Source: an uncultured Lachnospiraceae bacterium (GTDB lineage Bacteria > Bacillota > Clostridia > Lachnospirales > Lachnospiraceae). From it: a stretch of DNA of 64,000 bases. The translations under genes were made by a program, and so were the position numbers. The stretch lies in the NCBI GenBank assembly GCA_947628955.1, contig CANRBX010000001.1, positions 67,931-131,930 on the forward strand, given 5' to 3'. The notes under the pieces were generated by a model, which saw only the letters and a list, made by a program, of their open reading frames with translations, ran no database searches and was not told the origin of the DNA. The first letter of the stretch is position 1. The number at the start of each line of letters is the position of its first letter. This document shows positions 10,070 through 20,199 of this stretch, in pieces.

Positions 10070-10783
10070 TTACTGGTTCTTGTTGATGATCTTCGTCTCA
10101 TACTTTCCGCTCGCGATATCGATGTAGCGCACGAACAGGGACACCTTGTTGTCCTCGTTCAGGCTCGTCCACAGCATCTGCGCGAACGCCTCCATATCGT
10201 CCGGGATCGCGACCAGCTTCGGCTCGCCCTCAAAGCTCGGGAGCGGATCGCCGTCGCACTTGTACGTGTGGATGAAATGCCCCTCGCCGGCCAGGCAGTT
10301 TTCGTACGCGAACGTAAAACGGCTGCAGGCCGCCGGATTGCCGTTGCTGCTCTTGAGAATGGACATCGCGTAGCTGTACCTTCCGCCCTCGATGTGCAGG
10401 ATCCCGGAGATCCTCGGCGTGTAGTTCGGCGCGTCCGGCTCGAACTCGCGGCTGCGCAGCGTCTGCTCAAACGTCATCTGCCGGTCCATCCCCTCATAGA
10501 TCGTATCCGTCTGGTCGCCGTTCGTCACGATCGTCTTGTTGCCGAGCACGCGCACCGGCGCATAGATGATCAGGCTCGGGTCGCTCAGCTTTGACGGGTC
10601 AAACGCCTGCGTGCGGATCCCCTCGCCGTCCTCGACAAACACGCGGTTCCGGCTGTTCACGCTGCGGCCCATGATAAAATAAGCCGCGGCCGCCTTCGTC
10701 CCGTCGGCAGACCGCCCGATGATAATTCCTCTGCCCGGGTAGCTGTTCTCTCTCAGTTCCTTTTCCAAAGAAATCATTTCCAT
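10070..10783 (-). CDS. IMP cyclohydrolase, PurO-like family
   Basis: YPGRGIIIGRSADGTKAAAAYFIMGRSVNSRNRVF; adjacent to stand-alone AICAR formyltransferase. Confidence 0.85.
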   Translation of the reverse strand: MEMISLEKELRENSYPGRGIIIGRSADGTKAAAAYFIMGRSVNSRNRVFVEDGEGIRTQAFDPSKLSDPSLIIYAPVRVLGNKTIVTNGDQTDTIYEGMDRQMTFEQTLRSREFEPDAPNYTPRISGILHIEGGRYSYAMSILKSSNGNPAACSRFTFAYENCLAGEGHFIHTYKCDGDPLPSFEGEPKLVAIPDDMEAFAQMLWTSLNEDNKVSLFVRYIDIASGKYETKIINKNQ

Positions 10784-10849
10784 AGCGTTTCCTCTCCTTT
10801 TTGTGTATGTGGTAGAATAACATTATTGGGAGCGAATTGCAAGTACTAT

Positions 10850-10981
10850 TTCAGATGAGCTCTGCGGCAGGTTCAGATGGACTCCGCGGCAGGTTTAAAT
10901 AAGCTCTGCAGTAAGTTTAAATGAGCTCTGCGGCAGGCTTAAATAAGCTCTGCAGTAAGTTTAAATGAACTCTGCGGCAAG
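10850..10981. repeat. 6 x 22-bp tandem array at the azlD 3' end
   Basis: Six abutting 22-bp units (e.g. tttaaatgagctctgcggcagg); the last on + is the azlD C-terminal codons LAAEFI plus stop. Confidence 0.95.
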
Positions 10982-11275
10982 TTCCGCGATAAAGACGACC
11001 GCGCTCGAAAACATCGCCACGGTGATCAGGCTTCTGCGCCTCCAGGCCAGAATGAGGGCCGCCGCAAAGCCGGCCGCGGACGCAAGGCGGTTCGACGTGG
11101 CTGTCAGTATGGCCGGAAAGGTCATCACCGAGAGCGTCACATACGGGACATAATATAAAAAAGAACGGACAAATTTATTTTTGATCTCCCTGCGGATCAG
11201 CGTCAGGGGCAGGAGGCGGATCAGATACGTGACCGCCGCCATCACCGCGATATAGATATAGACATTCGGCTTCAT
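10961..11275 (-). CDS. azlD: AzlD family branched-chain amino acid exporter subunit
   Basis: 104 aa; MKPNVYIYIAVMAAVTYLIRLLPLTLIRREIKNKFVRSFLYYVPYVTLSVMTFPAIL; adjacent to azlC. Confidence 0.88.
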   Translation of the reverse strand: MKPNVYIYIAVMAAVTYLIRLLPLTLIRREIKNKFVRSFLYYVPYVTLSVMTFPAILTATSNRLASAAGFAAALILAWRRRSLITVAMFSSAVVFIAELAAEFI

Positions 11276-11284
11276 GGAGATTCC

Positions 11285-12061
11285 TCATTCCTTTCTGTCT
11301 GCCCTGTTGTAAATGCAGTTTTCCGTGCCCTTTTCTGTGCCGTCCGGCCGCGCCTGTCCGTTTTCGTCCGGAACCGGGAAGAGAAAGGCCGCGGCGCCCG
11401 AGATCAGCAGCGTCAGGATGATGATCCGGAAGCCCTGGGATATCTGCTTAAGCAGCGGCGCTGCCGTAAACAGCAGGCTGAGCAGCATGGAGACCACGAC
11501 GACACCGGCGATCACCCGGCTCTCGCGGGCCGGAGGGATGATGACGGCGATAAACATTCCGTACAGGGCAATGCTCAGCGCGCTGATGACGCGGGCCGGG
11601 AGCAGCGTCCCGGACACCACCCCGATAAAGGTGCCGCTCACCCAGCCGAGCGCGGAAATCCCGGTAAGCGCATAGAAATATATGGGACTCAGAGTGCCCT
11701 CCCGGCTCACCGAGACGCCGAAGATCTCGTCCGTCACACCGTAGGCGATCAGAAAGCGGTGCAGAAACGGTGTCCGGTCGGCGATCTTCTGGGAGAGGGC
11801 GCACGACATCAGGCAGTACCTCAGGTTGATCACGAGCTGCGTGACCGCCATCTCGGTCAGGGGCGCGCCGGCCGCGATCAGGGACAGCCCGGCAAACTGC
11901 CCGGCGCTCGTCAGATTGGCGGCCGAGAGCAGCGCCGCCTGCCAGGCGGTCAGCCCGGTGTTCTTCGCCATGATCCCAAAGGAAAAGGACACCGCAAGAT
12001 AGCCGAGGCAGATCGGGATCCCGTCCCGGATGCCGGCCATAAAGGAAATCCGTCGGTTCAT
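11285..12061 (-). CDS. azlC: AzlC family ABC-independent branched-chain amino acid permease
   Basis: FMAGIRDGIPICLGYLAVSFSFGIMAKNTGLTAWQAALLSAANLTSAGQFAGL. Confidence 0.9.
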   Translation of the reverse strand: MNRRISFMAGIRDGIPICLGYLAVSFSFGIMAKNTGLTAWQAALLSAANLTSAGQFAGLSLIAAGAPLTEMAVTQLVINLRYCLMSCALSQKIADRTPFLHRFLIAYGVTDEIFGVSVSREGTLSPIYFYALTGISALGWVSGTFIGVVSGTLLPARVISALSIALYGMFIAVIIPPARESRVIAGVVVVSMLLSLLFTAAPLLKQISQGFRIIILTLLISGAAAFLFPVPDENGQARPDGTEKGTENCIYNRADRKE

Positions 12062-12149
12062 GTGTATTCCTCCTCAGTGCGTTTATCTTACCATGAATCA
12101 GCCGGCTGTTCAACAATTATGGGCGATTGTTCCTGCGGAAAATATGCAG

Positions 12150-12190
12150 TAAAAAGAAACAGCCCGGCGGAAACCGGTCCGTCCGGGCTG
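12150..12190 (-). terminator. rho-independent terminator downstream of MFS gene
   Basis: On minus strand CAGCCCGG...CCGGGCTG followed by TTTCTTTTT. Confidence 0.7.
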
Positions 12191-12201
12191 CAAAGTGCAG
12201 G

Positions 12202-13386
12202 TCATCTCCGGAAGCTGCTGAGCTTCCGCTCTCTGAAGATAAAATAGAGCAGGGTCGCCGCAAGCGGCAGGATAAAGAAAAGGTACATCCTGACATACCC
12301 GGCATTCTGGGCGATCATGCCGCCGATCATGGGGCCGAGAGCCTGTCCCAGGTCACCCCCTATGTACATGGTGCTGCAGGCCACGCCACGGCGCTTCGGC
12401 GGAACCGTCCTCAGGGCTTCCGTCTGCAGGGCGGGCTGCGACATCCCCTGCGCAAAGGCTTTCACCGCTCCGGCGATCACCAGCACCGTGAGGCTGCGCG
12501 TACCGCTGATGAGAAGCAGCGACAGGATCCCGCAGAGGTAAGCCGGATAGAGGTTTTTGGCCAGGCTCCAGCGGTTTACAAGCTTTGCCATCGCGATCCG
12601 CGAAAATATGAGAACTGCCGCATTTACGGTAAAATGCCAGCTCACTCCTTCTATTCCCCGTTCTGCCATGGAGACGACCAGAAAAGCGCTGACCACTCCG
12701 TTGAGCATGGTAAAGGAAGCATTTACGCAGGTCAGTCCGATGAGCTTTGTCTCGACCAGGCTCGCTGCGGAAAACGTCTTCTGTCTTTTGAGGGCTTCCC
12801 GCTTCTTTTGAGTTCCGCGCCCGTAACGATAAGGAAACAGTACCGTTGCCGCAAACGCACAGAACAGCATGCAGCTGCTGATCAGCATACAGCTGCGGTA
12901 TCCGGCCGTCCCGCTCAGCCAGATTCCAAGACCCGGGCCGGCCGCCATTGTCACAACGGACATCACCCCGTAATAGCTGACGGCCTCCCCCATTCTCCGT
13001 TCGGGGACACACTCGCTTACCAGGACCAGACCGGCCGTACTGGATATGCCAAAACCGATCCCGTGTATCCCGCGGAAGACAAGTACCGCAGGGATACTGG
13101 GGATTACAGAATAAACCAGCTGCGAGACCGCCATGACGAGGGTAAACCAGCTGAGCATCCGCTTGCGGTTGTAATGATCCGCCATAAATCCGCTGACCGG
13201 CCTGCAGAAACAGGAAGTGAAAGCAAACAAGCCTCCCACGATTCCGCAGACGGAAACGCTGCCGCCCAGCGTTTCCGTATAGCCTGTCAAAATCGGAGTC
13301 ACCATATTGTAGCTGAGCCAGCTGAACAGATTAGCTGCCATCAGCAGCAGATACGGGCGCGTCCACAGTCTGTCCGCGTTCTCCAT
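12202..13386 (-). CDS. MFS transporter
   Basis: Multi-TM ORF; FMADHYNRKRMLSWFTLVMAVSQLVYS; RGIHGIGFGISSTAGLVLVSE. Confidence 0.87.
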   Translation of the reverse strand: MENADRLWTRPYLLLMAANLFSWLSYNMVTPILTGYTETLGGSVSVCGIVGGLFAFTSCFCRPVSGFMADHYNRKRMLSWFTLVMAVSQLVYSVIPSIPAVLVFRGIHGIGFGISSTAGLVLVSECVPERRMGEAVSYYGVMSVVTMAAGPGLGIWLSGTAGYRSCMLISSCMLFCAFAATVLFPYRYGRGTQKKREALKRQKTFSAASLVETKLIGLTCVNASFTMLNGVVSAFLVVSMAERGIEGVSWHFTVNAAVLIFSRIAMAKLVNRWSLAKNLYPAYLCGILSLLLISGTRSLTVLVIAGAVKAFAQGMSQPALQTEALRTVPPKRRGVACSTMYIGGDLGQALGPMIGGMIAQNAGYVRMYLFFILPLAATLLYFIFRERKLSSFRR

Positions 13387-14246
13387 TATTCCCAGCAGAT
13401 TCCCCGGAACCTGCGGAATCCTTCCATGCTCCGTTTTATGCTTTCCAGTTCCTCAAGCTTCGTGGCATCCTGTTCCAGTACAATATACTCGATGCTGCCA
13501 AGCTCCAGGGCCTTGTCAATGATGCTCTGGATATCCATCCGGCCGTAGCCGATTTCCGTAAAATCATCATTGCATTTGTATTGTCCGAATACCTCGCGGG
13601 TGATATAGGTATCCTCCCCCACCACATCAAACATGTTCACCGGTGTGGAAGTTTCTTTCGAAAGATCCTTCTGGTGCAGCATCCGGATCCTGGTCCCGAA
13701 ATAATCCATCATCTCCACCGGATCGTACCCTCCGCGCAGCGTCCAGAATGTATCCAGCTCCAGGTTCACATGATCCGGATCCGTGTTTTCCACGATCAGA
13801 TCCATCACTGTCCTGCCATTGAATTTCTGAAATTCCTGATAATGATTGTGATAGAGGAAGATCATTCCTTCTTCCGCGGCAATTTTTCCCATCTTCTCAT
13901 AGTACTGAACCTTCCTCATGACATCGTCATAATCTCTATAGGTCTCCATCGGATACACCAGGATCCGGTTCCCGATCTTCCGGTTGTACTCCACCACGCG
14001 TTTATAGTTGTCGTCATTGAACGGAAAAATGTGTGCGCTGATGATCCTGCTGCCGGACCCGGCCAGCAGGCCGTTCAGTTCCTCCGCGCTGACGCCGAAA
14101 CCTACTCCGTCGTCCTCGAGTGCCTTATGATTGGCTGTCTCCAGATACTTATATCCGGCCTCCGCCACCTTCCGGATCGTCCCCAGCGGATCCCGGGCCA
14201 TCGTCTTCCTCACAGAATATAATTGAATGCCGACTTTCAGTGCCAT
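13386..14246 (-). CDS. sugar phosphate isomerase/epimerase (xylose isomerase-like TIM barrel)
   Basis: MALKVGIQLYSVRKTMARDPLGTIRKVAEAGYKYLETANH; start chosen at 14246. Confidence 0.85.
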   Translation of the reverse strand: MALKVGIQLYSVRKTMARDPLGTIRKVAEAGYKYLETANHKALEDDGVGFGVSAEELNGLLAGSGSRIISAHIFPFNDDNYKRVVEYNRKIGNRILVYPMETYRDYDDVMRKVQYYEKMGKIAAEEGMIFLYHNHYQEFQKFNGRTVMDLIVENTDPDHVNLELDTFWTLRGGYDPVEMMDYFGTRIRMLHQKDLSKETSTPVNMFDVVGEDTYITREVFGQYKCNDDFTEIGYGRMDIQSIIDKALELGSIEYIVLEQDATKLEELESIKRSMEGFRRFRGICWE

Positions 14247-14344
14247 GTCTACTTTCCTCTCCCTGCCTCTCTGTAATTTTTGTTCCGCTCCGGTGAGATT
14301 CATCCGGCAGACGCAGCCCGGCCGGCAGGATTTTCGTCGTGCTT

Positions 14345-15481
14345 TCACTCCCGCACGATATGGCTGCAGATCAGATCCGCCGCAATGTGAAATCCCTTCT
14401 CCAGGCTGGAAATGCAGATCCACTCCTGCCTGGTATGCGCCTTCCCGCCCAGACACAGTCCGACCGTCACCGCCGGGATCCCAAGGGAAAACGGGATATT
14501 GCAGTCGGTCGACGCCGCGGTATAGCCGGGTGTCCTTCCCATATGCTTTTCGATCACATCGCGGCAGAATTCCTGCAGCTTTTTCTGCACCGGGTTGTCG
14601 CTACCCGTTTCCCCGCAGGGCCGTTCCCCCACCAGCTCTGTGGCAAGGTCCAGTCCCTCCGAGCGGAATTCTTTCACAATCTCTTCAAAATACTGTTTTA
14701 CCGTCTCCATGCTGCTTCTGCTGTCCGAGCGGAATTCGTAAAGCATCTCCGCCTCCTGGGCGATCGTATTCACGGAAGTCCCGCCGCTGATCCGGCCGAC
14801 ATTATAGGTCGTTTTGCTCCCGTCCTCCGGCACCCGGTACTGATACAGCCGGTTCACTATCGCACAGAGCCGTTCGATCGCACTGCGGTTCCCGAAGTTA
14901 AAATAGGAGTGTCCGCCCTCTGTCTTCACCCGGATGCGGTAGCGCATGGAGCCGACCGCCCGCGTACAGATCTCATCTATATATCCGTCAAAGGACACTG
15001 CCTGCGAGAGCACCTTCCGGTATCTTTTTATCAGGGCCCGCGAGCCCTTCAGATTTCCAAGCCCTTCCTCACAGGAATTTGCGGCAAAGATAACGCCCTG
15101 TTCCACGGCCGGCTGTTCCCTGATAAAATACCGCGCCATCATCATAAGCAGCACCAGATTTGCGGTGTCGTCCCCCACGCCCGGGGAGCGCAGGATGTCC
15201 CCTTCCTGCTCCACGTCCATCGGCTCCGTATCGGGGAAAACCGTGTCCGTGTGCGCCATGTACAGGGCGCACGGCTGCCCTTCCCGGCAGTGATACGGAT
15301 AGATCACATTCAGAGCCTCATCAATAAAAACTCCTTCCGCCCCTTCCTTCTCCAGCCAGGCCTTTACAAATTCCGCCCTTCTCTCTTCGTGATTGCTGGG
15401 GGCAGGAATGCCGCACAGCTCTTCCAGAAGTTCTTTCGCCTCTTTCAGATTTTCACAGATATAGTTCTCCACAGACTGCAT
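14345..15481 (-). CDS. M20 family metallopeptidase
   Basis: MAHTDTVFPDTEPM, GVGDDTANLVLLMMMARY, NSCEEGLGNLKGS. Confidence 0.87.
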   Translation of the reverse strand: MQSVENYICENLKEAKELLEELCGIPAPSNHEERRAEFVKAWLEKEGAEGVFIDEALNVIYPYHCREGQPCALYMAHTDTVFPDTEPMDVEQEGDILRSPGVGDDTANLVLLMMMARYFIREQPAVEQGVIFAANSCEEGLGNLKGSRALIKRYRKVLSQAVSFDGYIDEICTRAVGSMRYRIRVKTEGGHSYFNFGNRSAIERLCAIVNRLYQYRVPEDGSKTTYNVGRISGGTSVNTIAQEAEMLYEFRSDSRSSMETVKQYFEEIVKEFRSEGLDLATELVGERPCGETGSDNPVQKKLQEFCRDVIEKHMGRTPGYTAASTDCNIPFSLGIPAVTVGLCLGGKAHTRQEWICISSLEKGFHIAADLICSHIVRE

Positions 15482-15559
15482 AAAGTTTCTCCTCCGTCAG
15501 TTTAAATGATCTGCAGGCAGGACAGTATCTGATCGGTCTTTGCTGTTGGAACGGACTTA

Positions 15560-16681
15560 TTATTTTGCAAAAAATACCTCTTTCCCGGTCTCTGCGGCGC
15601 GATATATGCCTTCCAGGATCTGCGTCACCACAAATGCCTGCTCCGGCTTTACCAGCGGCTGTGTATCGTTCAGGATCGCCTCCAGCCACTGCTTCGCCTC
15701 GCACATTCCGGGATCCATCTCTTTGCCGCTGAAGTACGCGACGGCTTTCCCGGGAGAATAGTGCTCCTCCGTCAGCCTGCCGTGATGTCCCCGGTTGAAT
15801 ACAAGGCTGTCCTCCTTATTTCGGACATTCATTCCGGAATTGATCTCGGCCCCGGCCTTTGTCCCGCAAAGCGTTGCAGCCGCCTCCTTCGCACCCAGCA
15901 TATTCAGAGCCCACGAAGCCTCCAGGAAGATCGTCGCTCCGTTTTCCATCTTCACAAATCCGAAAGCCGAATCCTCCACCTCATAGGTCTTTGGATCCCA
16001 CGGACCGAAAATATTGCACTCCGCCGCTTCCTGTGAATGTCCCAGCTTATAAAACACCGAGCCGGACGCAGAATACGGCTTATAATTGTCCATCATCCAG
16101 AGCGTCATATCCAGAGCATGTGTCCCGATGTCGATCAGCGGACCGCCGCCCTGCTTTGATTTATCCGGGAATACGCCCCAGGTCGGAACGGCGCGTCTGC
16201 GGACTGCATGCGCTTTTGCAAAGTAGATATCTCCGAGCTCCCCTTCCTCACATGCCCTGTGCAGCTCCTGCACTTCCGGGCGGAAGCGGTTCTGATAGCC
16301 GATCGTGAACTTTTTGCCGGATTTTCTCCATGCGTCCAGCATTTTCTGCGCATCCTTTGTACTGTGCGCCATCGGCTTCTCGCAGAGCACATGCTTTCCC
16401 GCCTCAAAAGAGGCCACCGTCGCCGGACAATGCTCCACATTCGGAGTAAGCACATGCACCACATCGATCTCTTTGTCCTTCAGCATCTCATGGTAGTCCG
16501 TGTAAACCTTCGCATCAGGCGTGCCGAACTCTCTGGCTGCCCGTCCTGCCCGCTCTTCTATAATATCACAGAATGCCACCATTTCACACAGCTGCGGAAA
16601 TTCTTTTAAAGAAGGCAGATGCTTGTTAAATGCGATCCCTCCGCACCCGATGAATCCGATCTTTAATTTTTTATCCGACAT
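15560..16681 (-). CDS. Gfo/Idh/MocA family oxidoreductase
   Basis: LKIGFIGCGGIAFNKHLPSL; HVLCEKPMAHSTKDAQKMLDA. Confidence 0.92.
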   Translation of the reverse strand: MSDKKLKIGFIGCGGIAFNKHLPSLKEFPQLCEMVAFCDIIEERAGRAAREFGTPDAKVYTDYHEMLKDKEIDVVHVLTPNVEHCPATVASFEAGKHVLCEKPMAHSTKDAQKMLDAWRKSGKKFTIGYQNRFRPEVQELHRACEEGELGDIYFAKAHAVRRRAVPTWGVFPDKSKQGGGPLIDIGTHALDMTLWMMDNYKPYSASGSVFYKLGHSQEAAECNIFGPWDPKTYEVEDSAFGFVKMENGATIFLEASWALNMLGAKEAAATLCGTKAGAEINSGMNVRNKEDSLVFNRGHHGRLTEEHYSPGKAVAYFSGKEMDPGMCEAKQWLEAILNDTQPLVKPEQAFVVTQILEGIYRAAETGKEVFFAK

Positions 16682-16721
16682 TTTCCTGCTCCTCCCTGTT
16701 GTTAAGATTATATTTTGCTTT

Positions 16722-17612
16722 TTACCCCTTGACCGCCCCGATCGTGATCCCCTTCGCGAAATTCTTCTGGATGACCGGATACAGGATCGCGATCGGCAGG
16801 ATCCCGACCACCGCGATCGCCATGCGGACGGTCGCCGACGGAATTGTCGATGTATCTACTGCCTGTCCCACCATCGCGTTCGTGGAAAGAAACTGAATCT
16901 CCTGGATCATCCGGTTCAGCAGATTCTGGATCGTAAACAGATCCTGTCTCCTTGTCAGATAATACAGGCCGTTCTGCCAGTCATTCCAGTACAGGATCAT
17001 GGTAAACAGCGCAACCGTCGTCACGATCGGCTTCGACATCGGCACCGCAACCCTGTAAAAAATCTTAAAATCGCTTGCCCCGTCGATCGCCGCAGCTTCC
17101 AGAACCTCCTCCGGCAGGCTGGTAATGAAAAAGCTGCGCATCAGCATGATGTAGTAGCCCCTCACCAGAAGGTTCGGGATCAGAAGCGCCCATAAGGTGT
17201 CCTTGATATGAAAGGTCCCGGTATACATAAGATAGGTCGGCACCAGTCCTCCGTTAAAGAGCATCGTAAAAAAGACAAAAAACGTGAGGACATTTCTTCC
17301 CGGAAGAGCCGGCCTTGATATCGCATACGCCAGCATCGTGGTGAGCACCAGGCTGATACCCGTGCCCAGGCCGGTGACAACAAATGACATCCCGTATGCG
17401 CGCATGATCTGGCTGCCGCTTCTGATCAGATACTGATACGCCTCCAGGCTGAATTTCTCCGGCAAAAAGGAATAGCCATTGACGATCAGGGTCCCGTTGT
17501 CCGTAAAGGAAGAAATCACCAGCAGGATCAGCGGTATTATGCAGAACAGGACCAGACAGGACAGGAAAATATTGGCAAATACATTGAAAATTTTTGTTCT
17601 TTTTGATGTCAT
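16722..17612 (-). CDS. carbohydrate ABC transporter permease, LplC-like
   Basis: FNGGLVPTYLMYTGTFHIKDTLWALLIPNLL; EAAAIDGASDFKIFYRVAVPMSKPI. Confidence 0.92.
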   Translation of the reverse strand: MTSKRTKIFNVFANIFLSCLVLFCIIPLILLVISSFTDNGTLIVNGYSFLPEKFSLEAYQYLIRSGSQIMRAYGMSFVVTGLGTGISLVLTTMLAYAISRPALPGRNVLTFFVFFTMLFNGGLVPTYLMYTGTFHIKDTLWALLIPNLLVRGYYIMLMRSFFITSLPEEVLEAAAIDGASDFKIFYRVAVPMSKPIVTTVALFTMILYWNDWQNGLYYLTRRQDLFTIQNLLNRMIQEIQFLSTNAMVGQAVDTSTIPSATVRMAIAVVGILPIAILYPVIQKNFAKGITIGAVKG

Positions 17613-17624
17613 TGTCTATCGCTC

Positions 17625-18581
17625 CTAGAAAAATGCACTGTCCCTGTCGATCCTGCGCACAAGCATATTGGCACACAGCACAACAACGAATCCGACACAG
17701 GACTGGTACAGGCCGGCAGCCGCGCTCATCCCGATATTCCCCTGCTGAAGCAGGCCCCTGTACACATATGTATCTATTACATTGGTCGTCCGCAGAAGGG
17801 TTCCTGAATTCATCGGGATCTGATAAAACAGCCCGAAATCAGAATAGAAGATCTTCCCGACCGACAGCATTACCATGGTAATGATCGTGGGGCGCAGCAG
17901 CGGCAGGGTAATATAACGGATCTTCTGCCAGGGGCCGGCCCCCTCCAGCTCAGCCGCTTCATAGTAGGATTTATCGATCCCTACCACCGAGGCATAGTAG
18001 ACGATGCTGTGATAGCCCGTACTCTGCCAGAGATACACGATCACCAGTATGACCGGCCAGTATTTTGCCTCGTTGTACCAGGATACGCTTTCCTTCCCTG
18101 CGGCAGACAGTACCGTATTGTTGATAAAGCCGGATTCCGCGCTCAGGAAAGCGTATACCAGATAGCTGATGATCACCCACGATACCAGATAGGGGAGCAG
18201 AATAACGCTCTGATACAGACGGCCTGCCTTTTTGCTTCGGATCTCATTCAGGAGGATCGCCACAGTCACTGTCAGCACAGTCCCCAGGACGATAAAAGCA
18301 AGATTGTAGCAGATCGTATTCCGCGTGATGATCCATGCGTCCTTTGTCTGGAACAGGAACTTAAAATTCTTAAAACCCGCCCAGTCGCTCCCCCATATTC
18401 CTTTCTTGGCACTGAAATTTTTGAAAGCGACAACCAGCCCGCCCATCGGCACATAATTGTTGATAAGGAGATACAGCAGACCAGGCAGTGCCATCAGGTA
18501 AATGGGAATGCTGCTGATTATTCTCCGTCTCTTTCCGGATTTCATCTCCATGCCTCCAAATTCTTCCCGGTATCTGTTCAT
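17625..18581 (-). CDS. carbohydrate ABC transporter permease, LplB-like
   Basis: YVPMGGLVVAFKNFSAKKGIWGSDWAGFKNFKFLFQ; EAAELEGAGPWQKIRYITLPLLRP. Confidence 0.92.
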   Translation of the reverse strand: MNRYREEFGGMEMKSGKRRRIISSIPIYLMALPGLLYLLINNYVPMGGLVVAFKNFSAKKGIWGSDWAGFKNFKFLFQTKDAWIITRNTICYNLAFIVLGTVLTVTVAILLNEIRSKKAGRLYQSVILLPYLVSWVIISYLVYAFLSAESGFINNTVLSAAGKESVSWYNEAKYWPVILVIVYLWQSTGYHSIVYYASVVGIDKSYYEAAELEGAGPWQKIRYITLPLLRPTIITMVMLSVGKIFYSDFGLFYQIPMNSGTLLRTTNVIDTYVYRGLLQQGNIGMSAAAGLYQSCVGFVVVLCANMLVRRIDRDSAFF

Positions 18582-18600
18582 GCATCCAGAACAACCGCCG

Positions 18601-20067
18601 TTATTCTACACCGTTCGCTTCGCACCACGCATCCAGCTGGCTCTGCTTTTCATCCATGATCGTCTGCAGTCCGGCCGCGTAGAGCTGTTCGTTCATCTCC
18701 GCAAGCGTTTCCTCAGGATCCACTACGCCGCACTCAAGAGCCATCCGGTACTGGTCATATACGTTCTGCACGGCCGCGATCTCGTTGGCCACGGGAACAT
18801 TGTAGAAGCGGAATCCGAACGCCTTGCTTGTATATCCCGTCTGGTTCCATTCATCCGTCTGTTCCCAGACGTCGGGATCATTTCCTTCCCATACGTAGGA
18901 ATTAAACTCATTTCCAAAGGACCATACCATGCTTCCGAGATTGTATCCGCTGTTCATCGAATCGACGCCGTCCGGATAGCCGATCGTTCCGTCCTCGTTC
19001 TTCACATAGTGTGTTCCCTCGATCCCGTATGCCATCAGATTGATCACATCCGGATCCGTGTAGAGCAGATTCAGGAATTCCATTGCCTTCTCCGGATTGT
19101 CACAGTTTTCCGGAATGGTCCACTGCCATGTATCCTGAGTCGTCTTCAGAGAGCCGCCCACCTGGCAGTAATACACTTCATATCCTGCAGAATTGCCCTC
19201 CTGTATCTCTATGCCCGGTTTTCCAGCCTGCGTATAGGCAAACAGATTGCCGGCCTTCATCAGCGATGCTCCCGCCTCCGTGGCATTGGTAACGTCTGCG
19301 CTGAAATAGCCCTTCTGATACCAGTCTCTGAAAATATTCAGGTAATCCTTATATGCCTGGCTCTCAAACAGGTTCTCGACCACCAGGCTCTGGCCGTAAT
19401 CTCCCAGCACCCCGAATTCGTCTCCGAGCTTATCCCAGGCACGGTTAAACTGCAGCGGGGAATACCCAGGCGAGTAAGGCGCCAGCACCGTCATATTTGG
19501 CTCCTTCTCATGCACCGTTGCAAACGCTTCCCCCATTTTTTCATAGGTATCGATCGAAGCCGGGTCGATACCGTATTTATCGCAGATGTCCTTGCGGAGA
19601 ATGAATCCGCCCATGCCCTGCACGGCGTCGCACTTGATCGGGATACAGTACAGCTCACCCTCAAACTCACCGCACTTCAGAAGCTCATCTCCGAGCACCT
19701 CCTTAATACCCTGCCCGTACTCGTCGATCAGATCCCCGAGAGGCTTCAGCTGTTCGCTGGCAACCGCCGGTGTGACAACAGTCGACGTCGCTCCCATAAC
19801 ATCCAGCTTCTCGTCCCCGGAGAGCATGAGCGTCGTCTGCTGCTTGTAGGATCCGGACGGAATGACCAGCAGCTCCACCTCAGCGCCGATCTTCTCCCGG
19901 GTGATCTCATTCAGTTTCTCTTCAACATCCAGAAGGTCCGCCGGAGCCGTTCCGAAAACACGGAACGCTACCACCAGTTTTTCCGGTTCCTCTGCAGCAG
20001 CCTGTACGCCGGCCATACCCAGCATCATCGTGCCCGCCATGAGCAAAGATAGTATTCTCTTCTTCAT
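18601..20067 (-). CDS. extracellular solute-binding protein, LipO/LplA-like
   Basis: Signal peptide MKKRILSLLMAGTMMLGMAGVQAAAEEP; DUF3502-like C-terminus; next to LplBC permeases. Confidence 0.88.
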   Translation of the reverse strand: MKKRILSLLMAGTMMLGMAGVQAAAEEPEKLVVAFRVFGTAPADLLDVEEKLNEITREKIGAEVELLVIPSGSYKQQTTLMLSGDEKLDVMGATSTVVTPAVASEQLKPLGDLIDEYGQGIKEVLGDELLKCGEFEGELYCIPIKCDAVQGMGGFILRKDICDKYGIDPASIDTYEKMGEAFATVHEKEPNMTVLAPYSPGYSPLQFNRAWDKLGDEFGVLGDYGQSLVVENLFESQAYKDYLNIFRDWYQKGYFSADVTNATEAGASLMKAGNLFAYTQAGKPGIEIQEGNSAGYEVYYCQVGGSLKTTQDTWQWTIPENCDNPEKAMEFLNLLYTDPDVINLMAYGIEGTHYVKNEDGTIGYPDGVDSMNSGYNLGSMVWSFGNEFNSYVWEGNDPDVWEQTDEWNQTGYTSKAFGFRFYNVPVANEIAAVQNVYDQYRMALECGVVDPEETLAEMNEQLYAAGLQTIMDEKQSQLDAWCEANGVE

Positions 20068-20199
20068 CGTCTTTCTCCTTTTCTTATTATTTGCTTCATT
20101 TTCTCAAATGCTGCTGTTATCACTTTACCACTTTGCACCGGTTTTTCAGTATTACTATTCCGTCAGAAATTATAATATTTCTGTTCTCATTTCCGCTTT

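Noticed and set aside
10850-10981. CRISPR or phage att cluster
   Set aside because: 22-bp units abut without spacers and derive from the azlD coding end; no integrase nearby.
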